Shown here piece after piece: positions 8,788-17,949 of a stretch of DNA of 60,655 nt (positions within the stretch are counted from its first letter, which is position 1; every line of letters begins with the position of its first letter). This DNA is from an uncultured Shewanella sp. (GTDB lineage: Bacteria > Pseudomonadota > Gammaproteobacteria > Enterobacterales > Shewanellaceae). Made by a program: the position numbers and the translations under genes. Under the pieces are notes generated by a model. That model was not told where the DNA came from, did no database searches, and was given only the letters and a program-made list of their open reading frames with translations. Location: positions 1-60,655 of the forward strand of contig NZ_CANMUW010000023.1 in assembly GCF_947501225.1 (NCBI RefSeq), written 5' to 3'.

Positions 8788-9543
8788 ATGTCAGAGGGCA
8801 CACAGAATAGTACCCACTTCGGTTACAAAACAGTTGATACAGAGCAGAAAGCCGACATGGTGGCAGGCGTCTTTCATTCTGTAGCAGCCAAATATGACAT
8901 CATGAATGATGTCATGTCCTTTGGTATCCACCGTATGTGGAAACGCTTTACTATTGAAAGCGCCGGCGCTCGTCCGGGCATGAAAGTCCTGGATCTTGCC
9001 GGTGGTACGGGTGATCTTACTGCAAAATTCTCTCACCTCGTTGGTGACAAGGGTCAGGTTACCTTAGCCGATATAAACGACTCAATGCTGAAAGTGGGCC
9101 GCGAAAAGTTAAGAGACAAGGGTATCGTTGGTAACGTGAACTATGTTCAGGCCAATGCAGAGGCACTGCCGTTTCCGGACAACCATTTCGATATCATCAC
9201 CATCGCCTTCGGTTTACGTAATGTCACAGATAAAGATGCGGCCATCCGCTCTATGTTACGTGTGCTCAAGCCAGGTGGAAAACTACTGATCCTTGAGTTC
9301 TCAAAGCCACAGCATGACGTTATGCGTAAGGTCTACGATCTTTATAGTTTCAAGATTTTGCCAAAGATGGGCTCATTGATCACCCAGGATGCCGAAAGTT
9401 ATGAGTATCTTGCAGAATCTATCCGCATGCATCCGGATCAGGATACCCTGAAAGGCATGATGGTCGACGCGGGTTTTGAGCAGGTTGAGTATACCAATAT
9501 GACCGATGGAATTGTTGCGCTTCACAAAGGCTATAAATTCTAA
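8788..9543 (+). CDS. ubiE: C-methyltransferase for ubiquinone and menaquinone synthesis
   Basis: A 251-residue class I SAM-dependent methyltransferase. It converts demethylmenaquinol to menaquinol and 2-methoxy-6-polyprenylbenzoquinol to its C-methylated product. Visible are the SAM motif VLDLAGGTGDLTAKF, the UbiE signature around FGLRNVTDKDAAIRSMLRVL and the N-terminal YDIMNDVMSFGIHRMWK. Length and start match E. coli UbiE (251 aa), and AGGA lies eight bases before the ATG. It is the first gene of the ubiE-ubiJ-ubiB cluster, the same order as in E. coli. Menaquinone made here would serve the fumarate reductase encoded at 27.4-31.8 kb. Confidence 0.97.
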   Translation: MSEGTQNSTHFGYKTVDTEQKADMVAGVFHSVAAKYDIMNDVMSFGIHRMWKRFTIESAGARPGMKVLDLAGGTGDLTAKFSHLVGDKGQVTLADINDSMLKVGREKLRDKGIVGNVNYVQANAEALPFPDNHFDIITIAFGLRNVTDKDAAIRSMLRVLKPGGKLLILEFSKPQHDVMRKVYDLYSFKILPKMGSLITQDAESYEYLAESIRMHPDQDTLKGMMVDAGFEQVEYTNMTDGIVALHKGYKF

Positions 9544-9555
9544 TTTAGGTACCCT

Positions 9556-10179
9556 ATGAAACGTGAATTTTCACTGCTACTCAGCGCGGGATTAGAGGCT
9601 GCACTAAAACAGCTGGTCGACCAATCCCCCGATGAATACGCCAAGCTGCGTAGCATTCATGGAAAAGTACTGTGCATTCAATTGAGCCAGCTTAGCTGGC
9701 CTCTCTATTTGATTTTTGCCCGCGAAATACAGGTACTGAGTCGCTACGAAGGGGATATCACCACTCGTGTCAATGCCGATATCACAACCCTGTATCAATT
9801 GACCGAAGGTGCCAGCCTAACTGAGCTGATCAAAGAGGATAAGCTCAGTATCGAAGGCGATCTCAGCTTATTGCAAACATTCAGCCATTTCATTCAACAG
9901 ATTGAGCTGGATTTTGCTGAGCCTATGTCTAAATATCTTGGCGACGCTCCGACACACCTGTTAACTCAGGGAGCCAGGCAGGCTAAACAAGATTTAGCTA
10001 AAGTATTCATTAAGAGCCGTTCACACATAGGTCAATTAACCACCGAAGAGTATAAATTAGCTCCCCATAAAATCGAATTTATCCATTTAAGTGATAGAAT
10101 CGACGAACTTGTGGCTGAGATAGATGCCATGGAGAAACGGATTAACCACTTACAAGACAGGGCAAAAGCTAAGACATGA
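9556..10179 (+). CDS. ubiJ: Ubiquinone biosynthesis accessory factor with SCP2 domain
   Basis: A 207-residue protein between ubiE and ubiB, the invariant position of UbiJ. The N-terminal half (about 15-115) is an SCP2-like lipid-binding domain. The C-terminus (DRIDELVAEIDAMEKRINHL) is a coiled coil typical of UbiJ, which with UbiK scaffolds the soluble Ubi metabolon and binds the lipid intermediates. It starts 12 bp after ubiE, and its stop overlaps the ubiB start as ATGA, so the genes are translationally coupled. Confidence 0.93.
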   Translation: MKREFSLLLSAGLEAALKQLVDQSPDEYAKLRSIHGKVLCIQLSQLSWPLYLIFAREIQVLSRYEGDITTRVNADITTLYQLTEGASLTELIKEDKLSIEGDLSLLQTFSHFIQQIELDFAEPMSKYLGDAPTHLLTQGARQAKQDLAKVFIKSRSHIGQLTTEEYKLAPHKIEFIHLSDRIDELVAEIDAMEKRINHLQDRAKAKT

Positions 10180-11825
10180 CGGCAACCAGTATCAGGCGCG
10201 CTTACCAGGTAATAAAAACCACCCTTCACTATGGGCTAGATGAGTTAATACCTTCAAAAATTACGCCTTGGTACTTCAAACTGCTCCGCTGTTGTTTTTT
10301 TTGGATAGCCAATAAGCATAAAGACAAGGTCGGGGGTGAACGCCTAAAGCTTGCAATGCAGGAGCTGGGGCCTGTCTATATCAAGTTTGGCCAGATGCTA
10401 TCGACCCGTCGTGACCTGCTTAACGACGAGTGGGCCGAAGAGTTGAATATGCTGCAGGATAGGGTTCCGCCTTTCGATTCGGCCATCGCCAGAGAGATGA
10501 TCGAAGCCGAACTGAATGCCCCTATCGAAACCTACTTTGAAGACTTCGATAATACCCCCTTGGCTTCAGCCTCTATCTCTCAAGTTCACAGCGCCACCCT
10601 GAAATCAAACGGCAAGGCTGTAGTACTGAAGATCCTGCGCCCGAACGTCGAGGATAAAGTCCACGCCGATATCCAACTCATGTCTCAGGCGGCAAACTTC
10701 CTGGAAAAGCTCTTAGGTCAGGGAAACCGGTTGCGCCCTGCCGAAGTAGTTGAAGACTATCGCACCACGATTGAGGGCGAGTTAAACCTGAAGCTGGAAG
10801 CCCTTAATGCGATAAAACTGAGAAATAACTTTTTAGATTCCGGTGCCCTTTACATCCCCTACATGTACGAAGAACTCTGTTTCACCCGTTTAATCGTGAT
10901 GGAGCGAATAGATGGCATCCCCGTCTCGGACATGACGGCGCTCAAGGCACAAGGAACCAACCTCCAGTTGTTGGCGGAACGCGGTGTAGAACTGTTTTTC
11001 ACTCAGGTGTTCAGAGACAACTTCTTCCATGCCGATATGCATCCGGGTAATATTTTTGTCAGCCGGGAGAACCCGGAGAATCCACACTATATCGGCTTAG
11101 ACTGCGGCATCATGGGCACCCTGTCGGAAGAGGACAAGCGCTATCTGGCCGAGAACTTCCTCGCCTTCTTCAACCGCGACTACCGCCGCATAGCCCAGCT
11201 CTATATCGAGTCAGGCTGGGTGTCGCCCGATACCGACATCGGCGCATTCGAACAAGCTGTCAAAGTGGTTTGCGAGCCCATGTTTAACAAGCCCCTGGAT
11301 GAGATATCTTTCGGGCATGTGCTTTTGGAGCTCTTCCGGACCGCTCGTCGTTTCGACATGGTTGTGCAACCTCAGCTTGTCTTACTGGAAAAAACCTTAC
11401 TCTATATTGAAGGGCTGGGTCGCCAGCTGTACCCGCAACTGGATCTGTGGAAGACGGCAAAGCCCTTCCTCGAAGAGTGGATGTCGGAGCAGGTCGGTCC
11501 CAAAGGGATGGCTAAAAAGATTAAACAGGAGTTGCCTTACTGGTCAGATAAACTGCCGGAACTGCCTGAGCTGGTTTATGACAACCTCAAAATTGGCAAA
11601 AATTTTGTAAAATCACAGAACCAGTTGCTGGATAGATACCTAAAACAGCAACAGAAAGCACATAAAAGTAACTACCTTTTACTGACAGCGGCAGTTTTAG
11701 TGATCTGTGGCACTCTTTTGTTTAATCAAAACGCTACACTATGGGGCTCTTATGTCTGTATCTCTACCGGAGCTGTTCTTTGGCTTCTGGGATGGAGATC
11801 AAGGCCAAAGAATCGCAAATTTTAG
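10176..11825 (+). CDS. ubiB: Ubiquinone biosynthesis regulatory kinase-like protein
   Basis: A 549-residue member of the atypical kinase/ATPase family (ADCK/COQ8). The invariant KxGQ motif appears as YIKFGQMLSTRRDLL, and the Ala-rich loop as PLASASISQVHSA. The catalytic-loop region is FFHADMHPGNIFV, followed by GLDCGIMG. Two C-terminal TM helices (about 497-545) anchor it in the inner membrane, the usual layout of bacterial UbiB (546 aa in E. coli). Its ATPase activity is thought to help extract lipid intermediates for the Ubi complex. The ATG overlaps the ubiJ stop by four bases. Confidence 0.96.
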   Translation: MTATSIRRAYQVIKTTLHYGLDELIPSKITPWYFKLLRCCFFWIANKHKDKVGGERLKLAMQELGPVYIKFGQMLSTRRDLLNDEWAEELNMLQDRVPPFDSAIAREMIEAELNAPIETYFEDFDNTPLASASISQVHSATLKSNGKAVVLKILRPNVEDKVHADIQLMSQAANFLEKLLGQGNRLRPAEVVEDYRTTIEGELNLKLEALNAIKLRNNFLDSGALYIPYMYEELCFTRLIVMERIDGIPVSDMTALKAQGTNLQLLAERGVELFFTQVFRDNFFHADMHPGNIFVSRENPENPHYIGLDCGIMGTLSEEDKRYLAENFLAFFNRDYRRIAQLYIESGWVSPDTDIGAFEQAVKVVCEPMFNKPLDEISFGHVLLELFRTARRFDMVVQPQLVLLEKTLLYIEGLGRQLYPQLDLWKTAKPFLEEWMSEQVGPKGMAKKIKQELPYWSDKLPELPELVYDNLKIGKNFVKSQNQLLDRYLKQQQKAHKSNYLLLTAAVLVICGTLLFNQNATLWGSYVCISTGAVLWLLGWRSRPKNRKF

Positions 11826-11885
11826 CTAGCACTAAATAACCAAAGGTTCATAATAGAACCAGTAATAGAAAATTGAGGATTATCC

Positions 11886-12116
11886 ATGGGTGGCATTAGT
11901 ATTTGGCAACTTCTTATCATCGCTTTAATCGTGGTTTTATTGTTTGGAACAAAGAAACTTCGTTCATTGGGTGGTGATCTAGGTGGCGCAGTAAAAGGCT
12001 TCAAGAACGCTATGTCTTCTGAGGAAGAGAAGAAAGCCATTGAAGACTCTGCTTCTGAGAAAACTGCTCAGACTGAAGAGAAAAAAACTGAGTCCAAGGA
12101 TAAAGAACAGGCGTAA
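11886..12116 (+). CDS. tatA: Twin-arginine translocase subunit TatA
   Basis: A 76-residue protein with one N-terminal TM (IWQLLIIALIVVLLFGTKKL), the conserved Phe-Gly hinge, an amphipathic helix (LGGDLGGAVKGFKNAM) and an acidic, lysine-rich tail. TatA oligomers form the size-variable pore for folded proteins. The start MGGISIWQL is the family norm. It is first of tatA-tatB-tatC, 60 bp after ubiB. Within this window the reductive dehalogenase RdhA, with its SRRSFFK signal, is an obvious client. Confidence 0.97.
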   Translation: MGGISIWQLLIIALIVVLLFGTKKLRSLGGDLGGAVKGFKNAMSSEEEKKAIEDSASEKTAQTEEKKTESKDKEQA

Positions 12117-12122
12117 TCCCTT

Positions 12123-12521
12123 ATGTTCGACGGTATCGGCTTTATGGAGCTACTGTTGATCGGTATTTTGGGGCTGGTTGTACTTGGCCCTGAAAGACTC
12201 CCGGTTGCAGTCCGCTCAATTACAGGTTGGATCCGCGCCATGAAACGTATGGCTAACTCTGTGAAAGATGAACTTGAGCAGGAGCTCAAAATTGAGGAGC
12301 TGCATTCAGATCTTAAAAAAGCTGAAAGTCAGGGCCTTAAGAATCTTTCTCCTGAGTTACAGGAATCCATCGATCAATTAAAAAATGCAGCTCAATCTGT
12401 TAATCGTCCTTATAAGGTAGAAGATATCTCTCCGGCCAGCTCTCCTGCGCCAGTGAATCCCGCTCCTACAGAGACAAAAACAGCTGAGACCAGCTCTAAT
12501 TCAGAAAAACCGAACGGGTAG
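12123..12521 (+). CDS. tatB: Twin-arginine translocase subunit TatB
   Basis: A 132-residue protein starting MFDGIGFMELLLIGILGLVV, with the Glu in the TM and the LGPERLP hinge diagnostic of TatB. A long amphipathic helix to about residue 80 and a Pro/Ala/Thr-rich disordered tail follow. With TatC it makes the signal-peptide receptor. It begins six bases after tatA and ends three bases before tatC, in one operon. Confidence 0.96.
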   Translation: MFDGIGFMELLLIGILGLVVLGPERLPVAVRSITGWIRAMKRMANSVKDELEQELKIEELHSDLKKAESQGLKNLSPELQESIDQLKNAAQSVNRPYKVEDISPASSPAPVNPAPTETKTAETSSNSEKPNG

Positions 12522-12524
12522 TCC

Positions 12525-13292
12525 ATGTCGCAACAGCAGCCGCTAATTAGCCACTTGCTCGAACTACGTAACAAGTTGCTAAAAGCCATTGGCAGTGTAC
12601 TTCTAGTGTTTATCGCATTGGTCTATTGGGCCAACGATATCTATCACTACATGGCTACACCGCTAATGGAAGCCTTGCCAGAAACCAGTAGCATGATTGC
12701 AACCGATGTAGCTGCTCCGTTTTTTGCTCCATTTAAACTTACACTGGTATTAGCATTTTTCATCGCTATTCCTTATGTCTTGTACCAGGTCTGGTCGTTT
12801 ATTGCGCCCGGTCTGTATAAACATGAAAAGCGTCTGATGATGCCGCTACTGGCCAGCAGCACGGTTCTTTTCTATCTGGGTATAGCTTTCACTTACTACA
12901 TTGTTTTTCCAGTGGTATTTGGCTTCTTTACCAGTGTTGCTCCGGAAGGTGTACAGGTGGCTACCGATATCAGTAGCTATTTGAGCTTCGTACTTAAACT
13001 CTTCTTTGCTTTCGGCTTAGCTTTTGAGATCCCCATCGCTGTGGTACTCCTGTGCTGGGCTGGTGTTACAACACCTGAAAATCTGAAAGCCAAACGCCCC
13101 TATATTATCGTCGGTGCTTTCGTTATCGGTATGATGCTGACGCCACCGGATATTATCTCTCAGACAATGTTAGCCATTCCGATGTTGATATTATTCGAAG
13201 GGGGATTGATTGCTGCTCGTTTCTACAGTAAAAAGGACGAAGAAGACGAAGATGAGCAAGAAAAACAGGATAGCCCTGGCCAGGAAAGCTAA
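12525..13292 (+). CDS. tatC: Sec-independent translocase subunit TatC
   Basis: A 255-residue inner membrane protein with six TM helices. The N-terminus (QPLISHLLELRNKLL) is the conserved TatC motif that contacts the twin-arginine signal, and YQVWSFIAPGLYKHEKR is the characteristic first cytoplasmic loop. The C-terminus is short, acidic and hydrophilic. TatC recognises RR signal peptides and, with TatB, docks substrates. It is the last of the tatABC genes. Confidence 0.97.
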   Translation: MSQQQPLISHLLELRNKLLKAIGSVLLVFIALVYWANDIYHYMATPLMEALPETSSMIATDVAAPFFAPFKLTLVLAFFIAIPYVLYQVWSFIAPGLYKHEKRLMMPLLASSTVLFYLGIAFTYYIVFPVVFGFFTSVAPEGVQVATDISSYLSFVLKLFFAFGLAFEIPIAVVLLCWAGVTTPENLKAKRPYIIVGAFVIGMMLTPPDIISQTMLAIPMLILFEGGLIAARFYSKKDEEDEDEQEKQDSPGQES

Positions 13293-13351
13293 ATAGACAC
13301 ACGCTAATTAGTTGACCATGGCGCGCTCAAATATAATAAAGGAACGTATTT

Positions 13352-13885
13352 ATGCGCTTAAGTTGGATCACTGCAGCAGCCATTCTTATCTCGACACAAG
13401 CCAGTGCCGGTGTTGAACAAGAGCTATTAGCGTGCGCGCAAAAGTCAGATAAACTGGAGCGTTTAATCTGCTTCGATGCTTTAACCGAAACGGTTAAAGC
13501 ATCGCAAGGCAGCAAGGCTGCAGCGGTAACACCTGTTGCGGTATCCGCTGCTCCGGCTGTCGCTAACACCTCCCCCGCTAGCACTGTCCCAGCCCCACAA
13601 GCTGTCGTCCAATCAAAAAGCGCAGAAGATGAATTCGGTGGCAACTTCAAGGCCGAAGAGCAAACCATAGAGAAACTCTATATGGAGGTCGCATCGGTCA
13701 AGAAAGATCCCTATGGCGCCCTGAAGTTAAGTTTCAGTAACGGTCAGGTTTGGAAACAAAATGATAGCCGTCGCTTTAAACTCAAGGTCGGTGAAACCGT
13801 CTATATCGAGAAGGCCGCGCTAGGCTCCTACATTTTAGGAACCGATAGCCGTAACGCTACGATAAGAGTCAAGCGAATCAAGTAA
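13352..13885 (+). CDS. Secreted protein of unknown function
   Basis: A 177-residue protein with a clear Sec signal peptide (MRLSWITAAAILISTQASAG, cleavage near ASA-G). Next is a short Cys-containing module (LLACAQKSDKLERLICFDAL), with two cysteines about 14 apart that could form a disulfide. An Ala/Pro/Val-rich linker of about 50 residues follows, then a compact C-terminal beta domain (about 100-177) ending TDSRNATIRVKRIK. The C-x-x-x-x-D-x-x-x-R-L-x-C-x-D pattern resembles the N-terminus of VasI/TagO-type periplasmic proteins; no type VI genes are here, so no role is claimed. Its stop overlaps the tatD start (TAATG), suggesting cotranscription. Confidence 0.7.
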   Translation: MRLSWITAAAILISTQASAGVEQELLACAQKSDKLERLICFDALTETVKASQGSKAAAVTPVAVSAAPAVANTSPASTVPAPQAVVQSKSAEDEFGGNFKAEEQTIEKLYMEVASVKKDPYGALKLSFSNGQVWKQNDSRRFKLKVGETVYIEKAALGSYILGTDSRNATIRVKRIK

Positions 13886-14679
13886 TGCCCGAGTACATAG
13901 ACATCGCTGTCAACTTGATTGGCAGCGCCCTCGAAAAAAATATTGATGATGTAGTTCAGCGGGCGGCGAACCATGGAGTTTCGCCGCTTATCGTTATCGG
14001 CAGCGACCTGCCTGAAAGCGCCAAAGCCATAGAGTGTTGCCGGGCCTACCCCAAACGCCTCTACTGCACCGCAGGCGTTCATCCTCACCATGCCAGTGAT
14101 TGGTGCTCAAGCAGCACAGAACAACTAAAACAACTCGTCGATAATGCCGAGGTCGTGGCACTGGGAGAGTGCGGTCTGGACTATAACCGTGATTTTTCTC
14201 CCCGCCCTATGCAACGCCATGCCTTCGAGGAGCAGCTTGCACTCGCCGTCGAACTACAGATGCCGGTACTCATGCATGAACGCGATGCCCACGCTGACTT
14301 CTTCGCCATAATGAAAGAGTTTCGAGGCGAGCTGCCCGGTGCCTTGCTGCACTGCTTTACAGGTGACAGGCGAAGCATGGAGGCCTACCTGGAGTTAGAC
14401 TTGCACCTTGGGATAACAGGTTGGGTCTGTGACGAACGCAGGGGGCAGGAGCTGGCCGAACTGGTTGTCGAGATCCCGGATGATCGCATCCTCATCGAAA
14501 CCGATAGCCCATATCTACTCCCGAGAAGTATGCGCCCTAAACCTAAGTCCGGTAAGAATGAGCCCCAGTACCTCCCCTATATATCTCAATATGTAGCAAC
14601 ACTTCGTGGCCAGGATCCGAAGCAGTTTGCCGCAAGGACTTATCAAAACAGCGTCGAATTTTTTGGACTGGCCATTTGA
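13885..14679 (+). CDS. tatD: TatD-family metal-dependent deoxyribonuclease
   Basis: A 264-residue TIM-barrel hydrolase. It closely follows E. coli TatD: DIAVNLIGSAL at the N-terminus, STAGVHPH-like TAGVHPHHASDW, ALGECGLDYNRDFS, LLHCFTGDRRSME, LGITGWVCDERRG and LIETDSPYLLPR. These supply the metal-binding His, Glu and Asp residues. TatD is a 3'-5' exonuclease active on single-stranded DNA; despite its name and place beside tatABC it is not needed for Tat export. The ATG overlaps the preceding stop, and its own TGA overlaps the TTG start of the next gene. Confidence 0.95.
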   Translation: MPEYIDIAVNLIGSALEKNIDDVVQRAANHGVSPLIVIGSDLPESAKAIECCRAYPKRLYCTAGVHPHHASDWCSSSTEQLKQLVDNAEVVALGECGLDYNRDFSPRPMQRHAFEEQLALAVELQMPVLMHERDAHADFFAIMKEFRGELPGALLHCFTGDRRSMEAYLELDLHLGITGWVCDERRGQELAELVVEIPDDRILIETDSPYLLPRSMRPKPKSGKNEPQYLPYISQYVATLRGQDPKQFAARTYQNSVEFFGLAI

Positions 14680-16550
14680 TTAAGTACATCGGCTTACTGT
14701 TACTCACACTGGCACTGCTGTTCTCCACCTCCGGGAGGACTGAGACCATACTCGCCATAGGTGACGACGAAGAGAGTGTGCTTGAGCTCGCGTCCTGGCT
14801 CTACTACACCCCATCCAATGAGGGAGAGGGAATAGAGCAGGTAAAGCGTTTAGGATCGAGCAGATGGGAGCGTCTGACGACCAAATACAGTAACCGAATC
14901 GGCATCGCCCCTTTTTGGGTCAAGTTCAGCGTCTACAATTACGATCACACTGAGGTCGATCGCTTACTCTCCCTGGCAAACCCTCACCTTGACAGGGTAG
15001 AGCTCTACCACGTCGTTCAAGGCAAGGTATTCAATAAGTTGGTGATGGGGGATAAGCAGCCTTTCGCCGAGCGCCCTCTGATCAACAACCACTTCGTCTA
15101 TCCATTCGAGTTGAAACCAGAGAAACTGCATACCTTCTACCTGAAGGTTGATACAGAAGGTAGTGCCACACTGCCGCTGAGCTTATGGTCACAAGATGCC
15201 TTTGCCAAGAACATAGAGGCGACGTCGCTTTCCCATGGTTTCCAACTCGGGGCCCTGACCGCGATAGGCCTGTTCAGTCTGTTTATCGCAATCACATCCC
15301 GCTCATTCAGCTACAGTTATTACTCCGGATATGTGCTCTCTGTCACCCTGCTGGTGGCAACGCTACAAGGCTTTGCCTTTCGTTTTATCTGGCCGACCCT
15401 GCCGGCACTGCAGCAGTTAATGATCCCACTACTGGTACCGTTGACTATGCTCTTCGCGCTGCTGTTTACCGAGAAGGTGCTCCAATTTAAGTACCATAAT
15501 GTTCGCATGTTACGCATCTGCCGTTACGGTGCCGCCTATGCATTCCTGCTGACCATAACGACACCTTTTTTAGATTATGCCCTGGCACTGTATATCGATA
15601 TCACCTCTGTACTGCTCATTACCGCACTACTGATGGGAATGGCTCTGATCCAGGCATCACGGGGCTATAAGCTGGCAAAGTTGTACAGTCTGGCATGGAG
15701 CGGAATGCTCATTGGCGCCTTCATCACCGGCTTGATGTATCTGGGCTTTATCGAGCTTCCGGTTAATCACCTGACGCCTGTGATGTTGGGGTTACTGTTT
15801 GAGATTTTGTTTATGGCCGCAATCTTAGCGATCCGCTATAACGACGAGCGAAAAGCAAAATTACGGATTAAGCAGGAGGCTTTGGTACAGGCACAGCGGA
15901 TCAGGCAGACCCGTGAAGAGGCACTGCTCATCGAAGCCAACAGTAACGAAAAACTCGAGCAGATGGTTCAGGAACGCACCCTTGAACTTGAAATTGCCTT
16001 GAGAGAGCTGAACGAGGCAAACCAGAAACTCACCGAGCAAGCGACCATAGATAGCTTAACCGGAGTTAAAAACCGGGCGGCTTTCGATAAGCGCCTGATA
16101 GCCGAGGGACGACTCAGCCGAAGACAGCAGACCCCCATGGCCATCTTAATGTTGGATATAGACAGGTTTAAGTCCATCAACGATACCTATGGCCACTTAG
16201 CCGGCGATCAGACCTTACGTCTTATCGCACAAACATTAAAAGAGAACTTAAAGCGTCCAGCGGATCTGGTGTCACGTTTTGGTGGTGAAGAGTTTGCTAT
16301 TATATTACCCAATACGGCCGAAGAAGGGGCTGTACAGGTTGCTGAATCGATAAGAGAAACGGTTGCAGATCTGCCTGTTAGCTGGGAAAATGAAACGATC
16401 CCTCTGACCATAAGTATAGGTGTTAGCGCGGAGATCATTAATAGCGATGACCAGCCAAACAACTTGTTAGAACAAGCGGATAAAGCACTTTACCGCGCAA
16501 AAAATGATGGGCGTAATCAGGTCATGGTTTACACGCCTGAGCCTCAATGA
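14676..16550 (+). CDS. Diguanylate cyclase with 7TM-DISM sensor
   Basis: A 624-residue sensor enzyme. After a signal peptide (about 1-23) come a periplasmic 7TMR-DISMED2-type domain (about 30-170), seven TM helices (about 180-395), a coiled coil (about 400-455) and a GGDEF domain (about 455-620). The catalytic site is GGEEF at 536-540, and the inhibitory I-site RPAD (527-530) sits exactly five residues before it, so c-di-GMP synthesis with product inhibition is expected. The TTG start overlaps the tatD stop (TTGA). Its c-di-GMP product would oppose the HD-GYP protein at 0.2-3.4 kb and bears on LapA-type adhesin retention (inference). Confidence 0.92.
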   Translation: MIKYIGLLLLTLALLFSTSGRTETILAIGDDEESVLELASWLYYTPSNEGEGIEQVKRLGSSRWERLTTKYSNRIGIAPFWVKFSVYNYDHTEVDRLLSLANPHLDRVELYHVVQGKVFNKLVMGDKQPFAERPLINNHFVYPFELKPEKLHTFYLKVDTEGSATLPLSLWSQDAFAKNIEATSLSHGFQLGALTAIGLFSLFIAITSRSFSYSYYSGYVLSVTLLVATLQGFAFRFIWPTLPALQQLMIPLLVPLTMLFALLFTEKVLQFKYHNVRMLRICRYGAAYAFLLTITTPFLDYALALYIDITSVLLITALLMGMALIQASRGYKLAKLYSLAWSGMLIGAFITGLMYLGFIELPVNHLTPVMLGLLFEILFMAAILAIRYNDERKAKLRIKQEALVQAQRIRQTREEALLIEANSNEKLEQMVQERTLELEIALRELNEANQKLTEQATIDSLTGVKNRAAFDKRLIAEGRLSRRQQTPMAILMLDIDRFKSINDTYGHLAGDQTLRLIAQTLKENLKRPADLVSRFGGEEFAIILPNTAEEGAVQVAESIRETVADLPVSWENETIPLTISIGVSAEIINSDDQPNNLLEQADKALYRAKNDGRNQVMVYTPEPQ

Positions 16551-16665
16551 AATATGAAAACAACACCTGGAGAATTTGGCTTTGCAGGTGCGCTATTTTT
16601 CACGAGTGAAACTGAAGGATAGGGCTGCATTTTCAACATCAATGGGTATAAGTTAGGAGTCGAAT

Positions 16666-17682
16666 GTGAATATTATTACCAGTGCTTTTCCACAGCGTAG
16701 AATGCGCCGCATGCGTAAACATGACTTTAGCCGTCGTCTAATGGCTGAAAACCAGCTTTCGGTGAATGATTTAATCTACCCAATGTTTGTGCTCGAAGGT
16801 AACAACCGCACAGAAGAGATCGCTTCTATGCCTGGGGTTGAGCGCTACTCTATCGATCTGCTTCTTAAGGAAGCCGAAGAGATTGTCAAGCTGGGGATCC
16901 CGCTTATCGCACTCTTCCCTGTGACTCCGGCAGAAAAGAAAACCCTGATGGCGGAAGAGGCCTATAACGCAGATGCACTGGCACAACGTGCGGTACGTGC
17001 TCTGAAAGAGGCCTTCCCGGAGCTGGGGATCATGACCGATGTAGCCTTAGACCCATTCACGACCCACGGTCAGGATGGCATCATCGACGATGATGGTTAT
17101 ATTCTTAATGACATCACCACCGAGATCTTGGTCAAGCAGGCACTGTCTCACGCCGAAGCGGGTGCCGATATTGTTGCACCGTCTGACATGATGGATGGCC
17201 GTATCGGTGCGATCCGTCAGGCACTGGAAGAGGCGGGTCACGTCAACACCCAGATCATGGCGTATTCGGCCAAGTATTCATCGAACTACTACGGACCATT
17301 TCGTGATGCGGTCGGCTCGGCCGGTAACCTGAAGGGCGGCAATAAGCACAGCTACCAGATGGATCCCGCCAACAGCGACGAAGCGCTGCACGAAGTGGCT
17401 CTCGATATCCAGGAAGGTGCCGACATGGTTATGGTTAAGCCAGGCATGCCTTATCTTGATATCGTCACTCGGGTAAAACGAGAGCTGGCAGTACCAACAT
17501 TCGCCTATCAGGTGAGTGGTGAGTATGCCATGCATATGGCAGCGATTGAGAATGGCTGGCTGGCCGAGAAGGCTATCGTTATGGAGTCGTTGCTCTGCTT
17601 TAAGCGCGCCGGCGCAAACGGCATACTGACCTACTTCGCCAAGCGAGCGGCTCAGTGGCTGAAAGAGGACGAGGTGAAGTAA
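16666..17682 (+). CDS. hemB: Delta-aminolevulinic acid dehydratase
   Basis: The 338-residue porphobilinogen synthase joins two 5-aminolevulinate molecules to porphobilinogen, the second committed step of tetrapyrrole synthesis. The two active-site lysines lie in YSAKYSSNYYGPFRDA and MVMVKPGMPYLD. The N-terminus RRMRRMRKHDFSRRLMAEN is typical. The start is a GTG at 16666 with AGGAG six bases upstream. The gene stands alone and ends at a strong terminator. It feeds hemC and hemD at 48-50 kb. Confidence 0.97.
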   Translation: MNIITSAFPQRRMRRMRKHDFSRRLMAENQLSVNDLIYPMFVLEGNNRTEEIASMPGVERYSIDLLLKEAEEIVKLGIPLIALFPVTPAEKKTLMAEEAYNADALAQRAVRALKEAFPELGIMTDVALDPFTTHGQDGIIDDDGYILNDITTEILVKQALSHAEAGADIVAPSDMMDGRIGAIRQALEEAGHVNTQIMAYSAKYSSNYYGPFRDAVGSAGNLKGGNKHSYQMDPANSDEALHEVALDIQEGADMVMVKPGMPYLDIVTRVKRELAVPTFAYQVSGEYAMHMAAIENGWLAEKAIVMESLLCFKRAGANGILTYFAKRAAQWLKEDEVK

Positions 17683-17703
17683 CTTCACTTTTGTGCTAGC
17701 GAA

Positions 17704-17726
17704 AGCCGCATCTATGCGGCTTTTTT
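17704..17726 (+). terminator. Intrinsic terminator after hemB
   Basis: A perfect 8-bp stem, AGCCGCAT/ATGCGGCT, is separated by CT and followed by six T. Confidence 0.92.
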
Positions 17727-17949
17727 GTATCCGCGTTCCTGAATATCGTGATTTCATTCTACCGAAATCAGCTGACCTCCCACCTCGGAGCATAAGAACG
17801 TGAGCTTGAACTGCAGTTACAAATATAGACAGTGATCCAGTTAGCATCATCACGCGCCGATTCTTTTCAATCCATGTTCCAGATGATTGAATGGAGGCTC
17901 ACTCGTTTCATATGACTCTGGTTAACATCTCTGAGTCTGAGGTATTATC

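Noticed and set aside
16564..16590. CACCTG/CAGGTG as terminator of the diguanylate cyclase gene
   Set aside because: The stem is only six bases with a 15-base loop; too weak to list as a feature.
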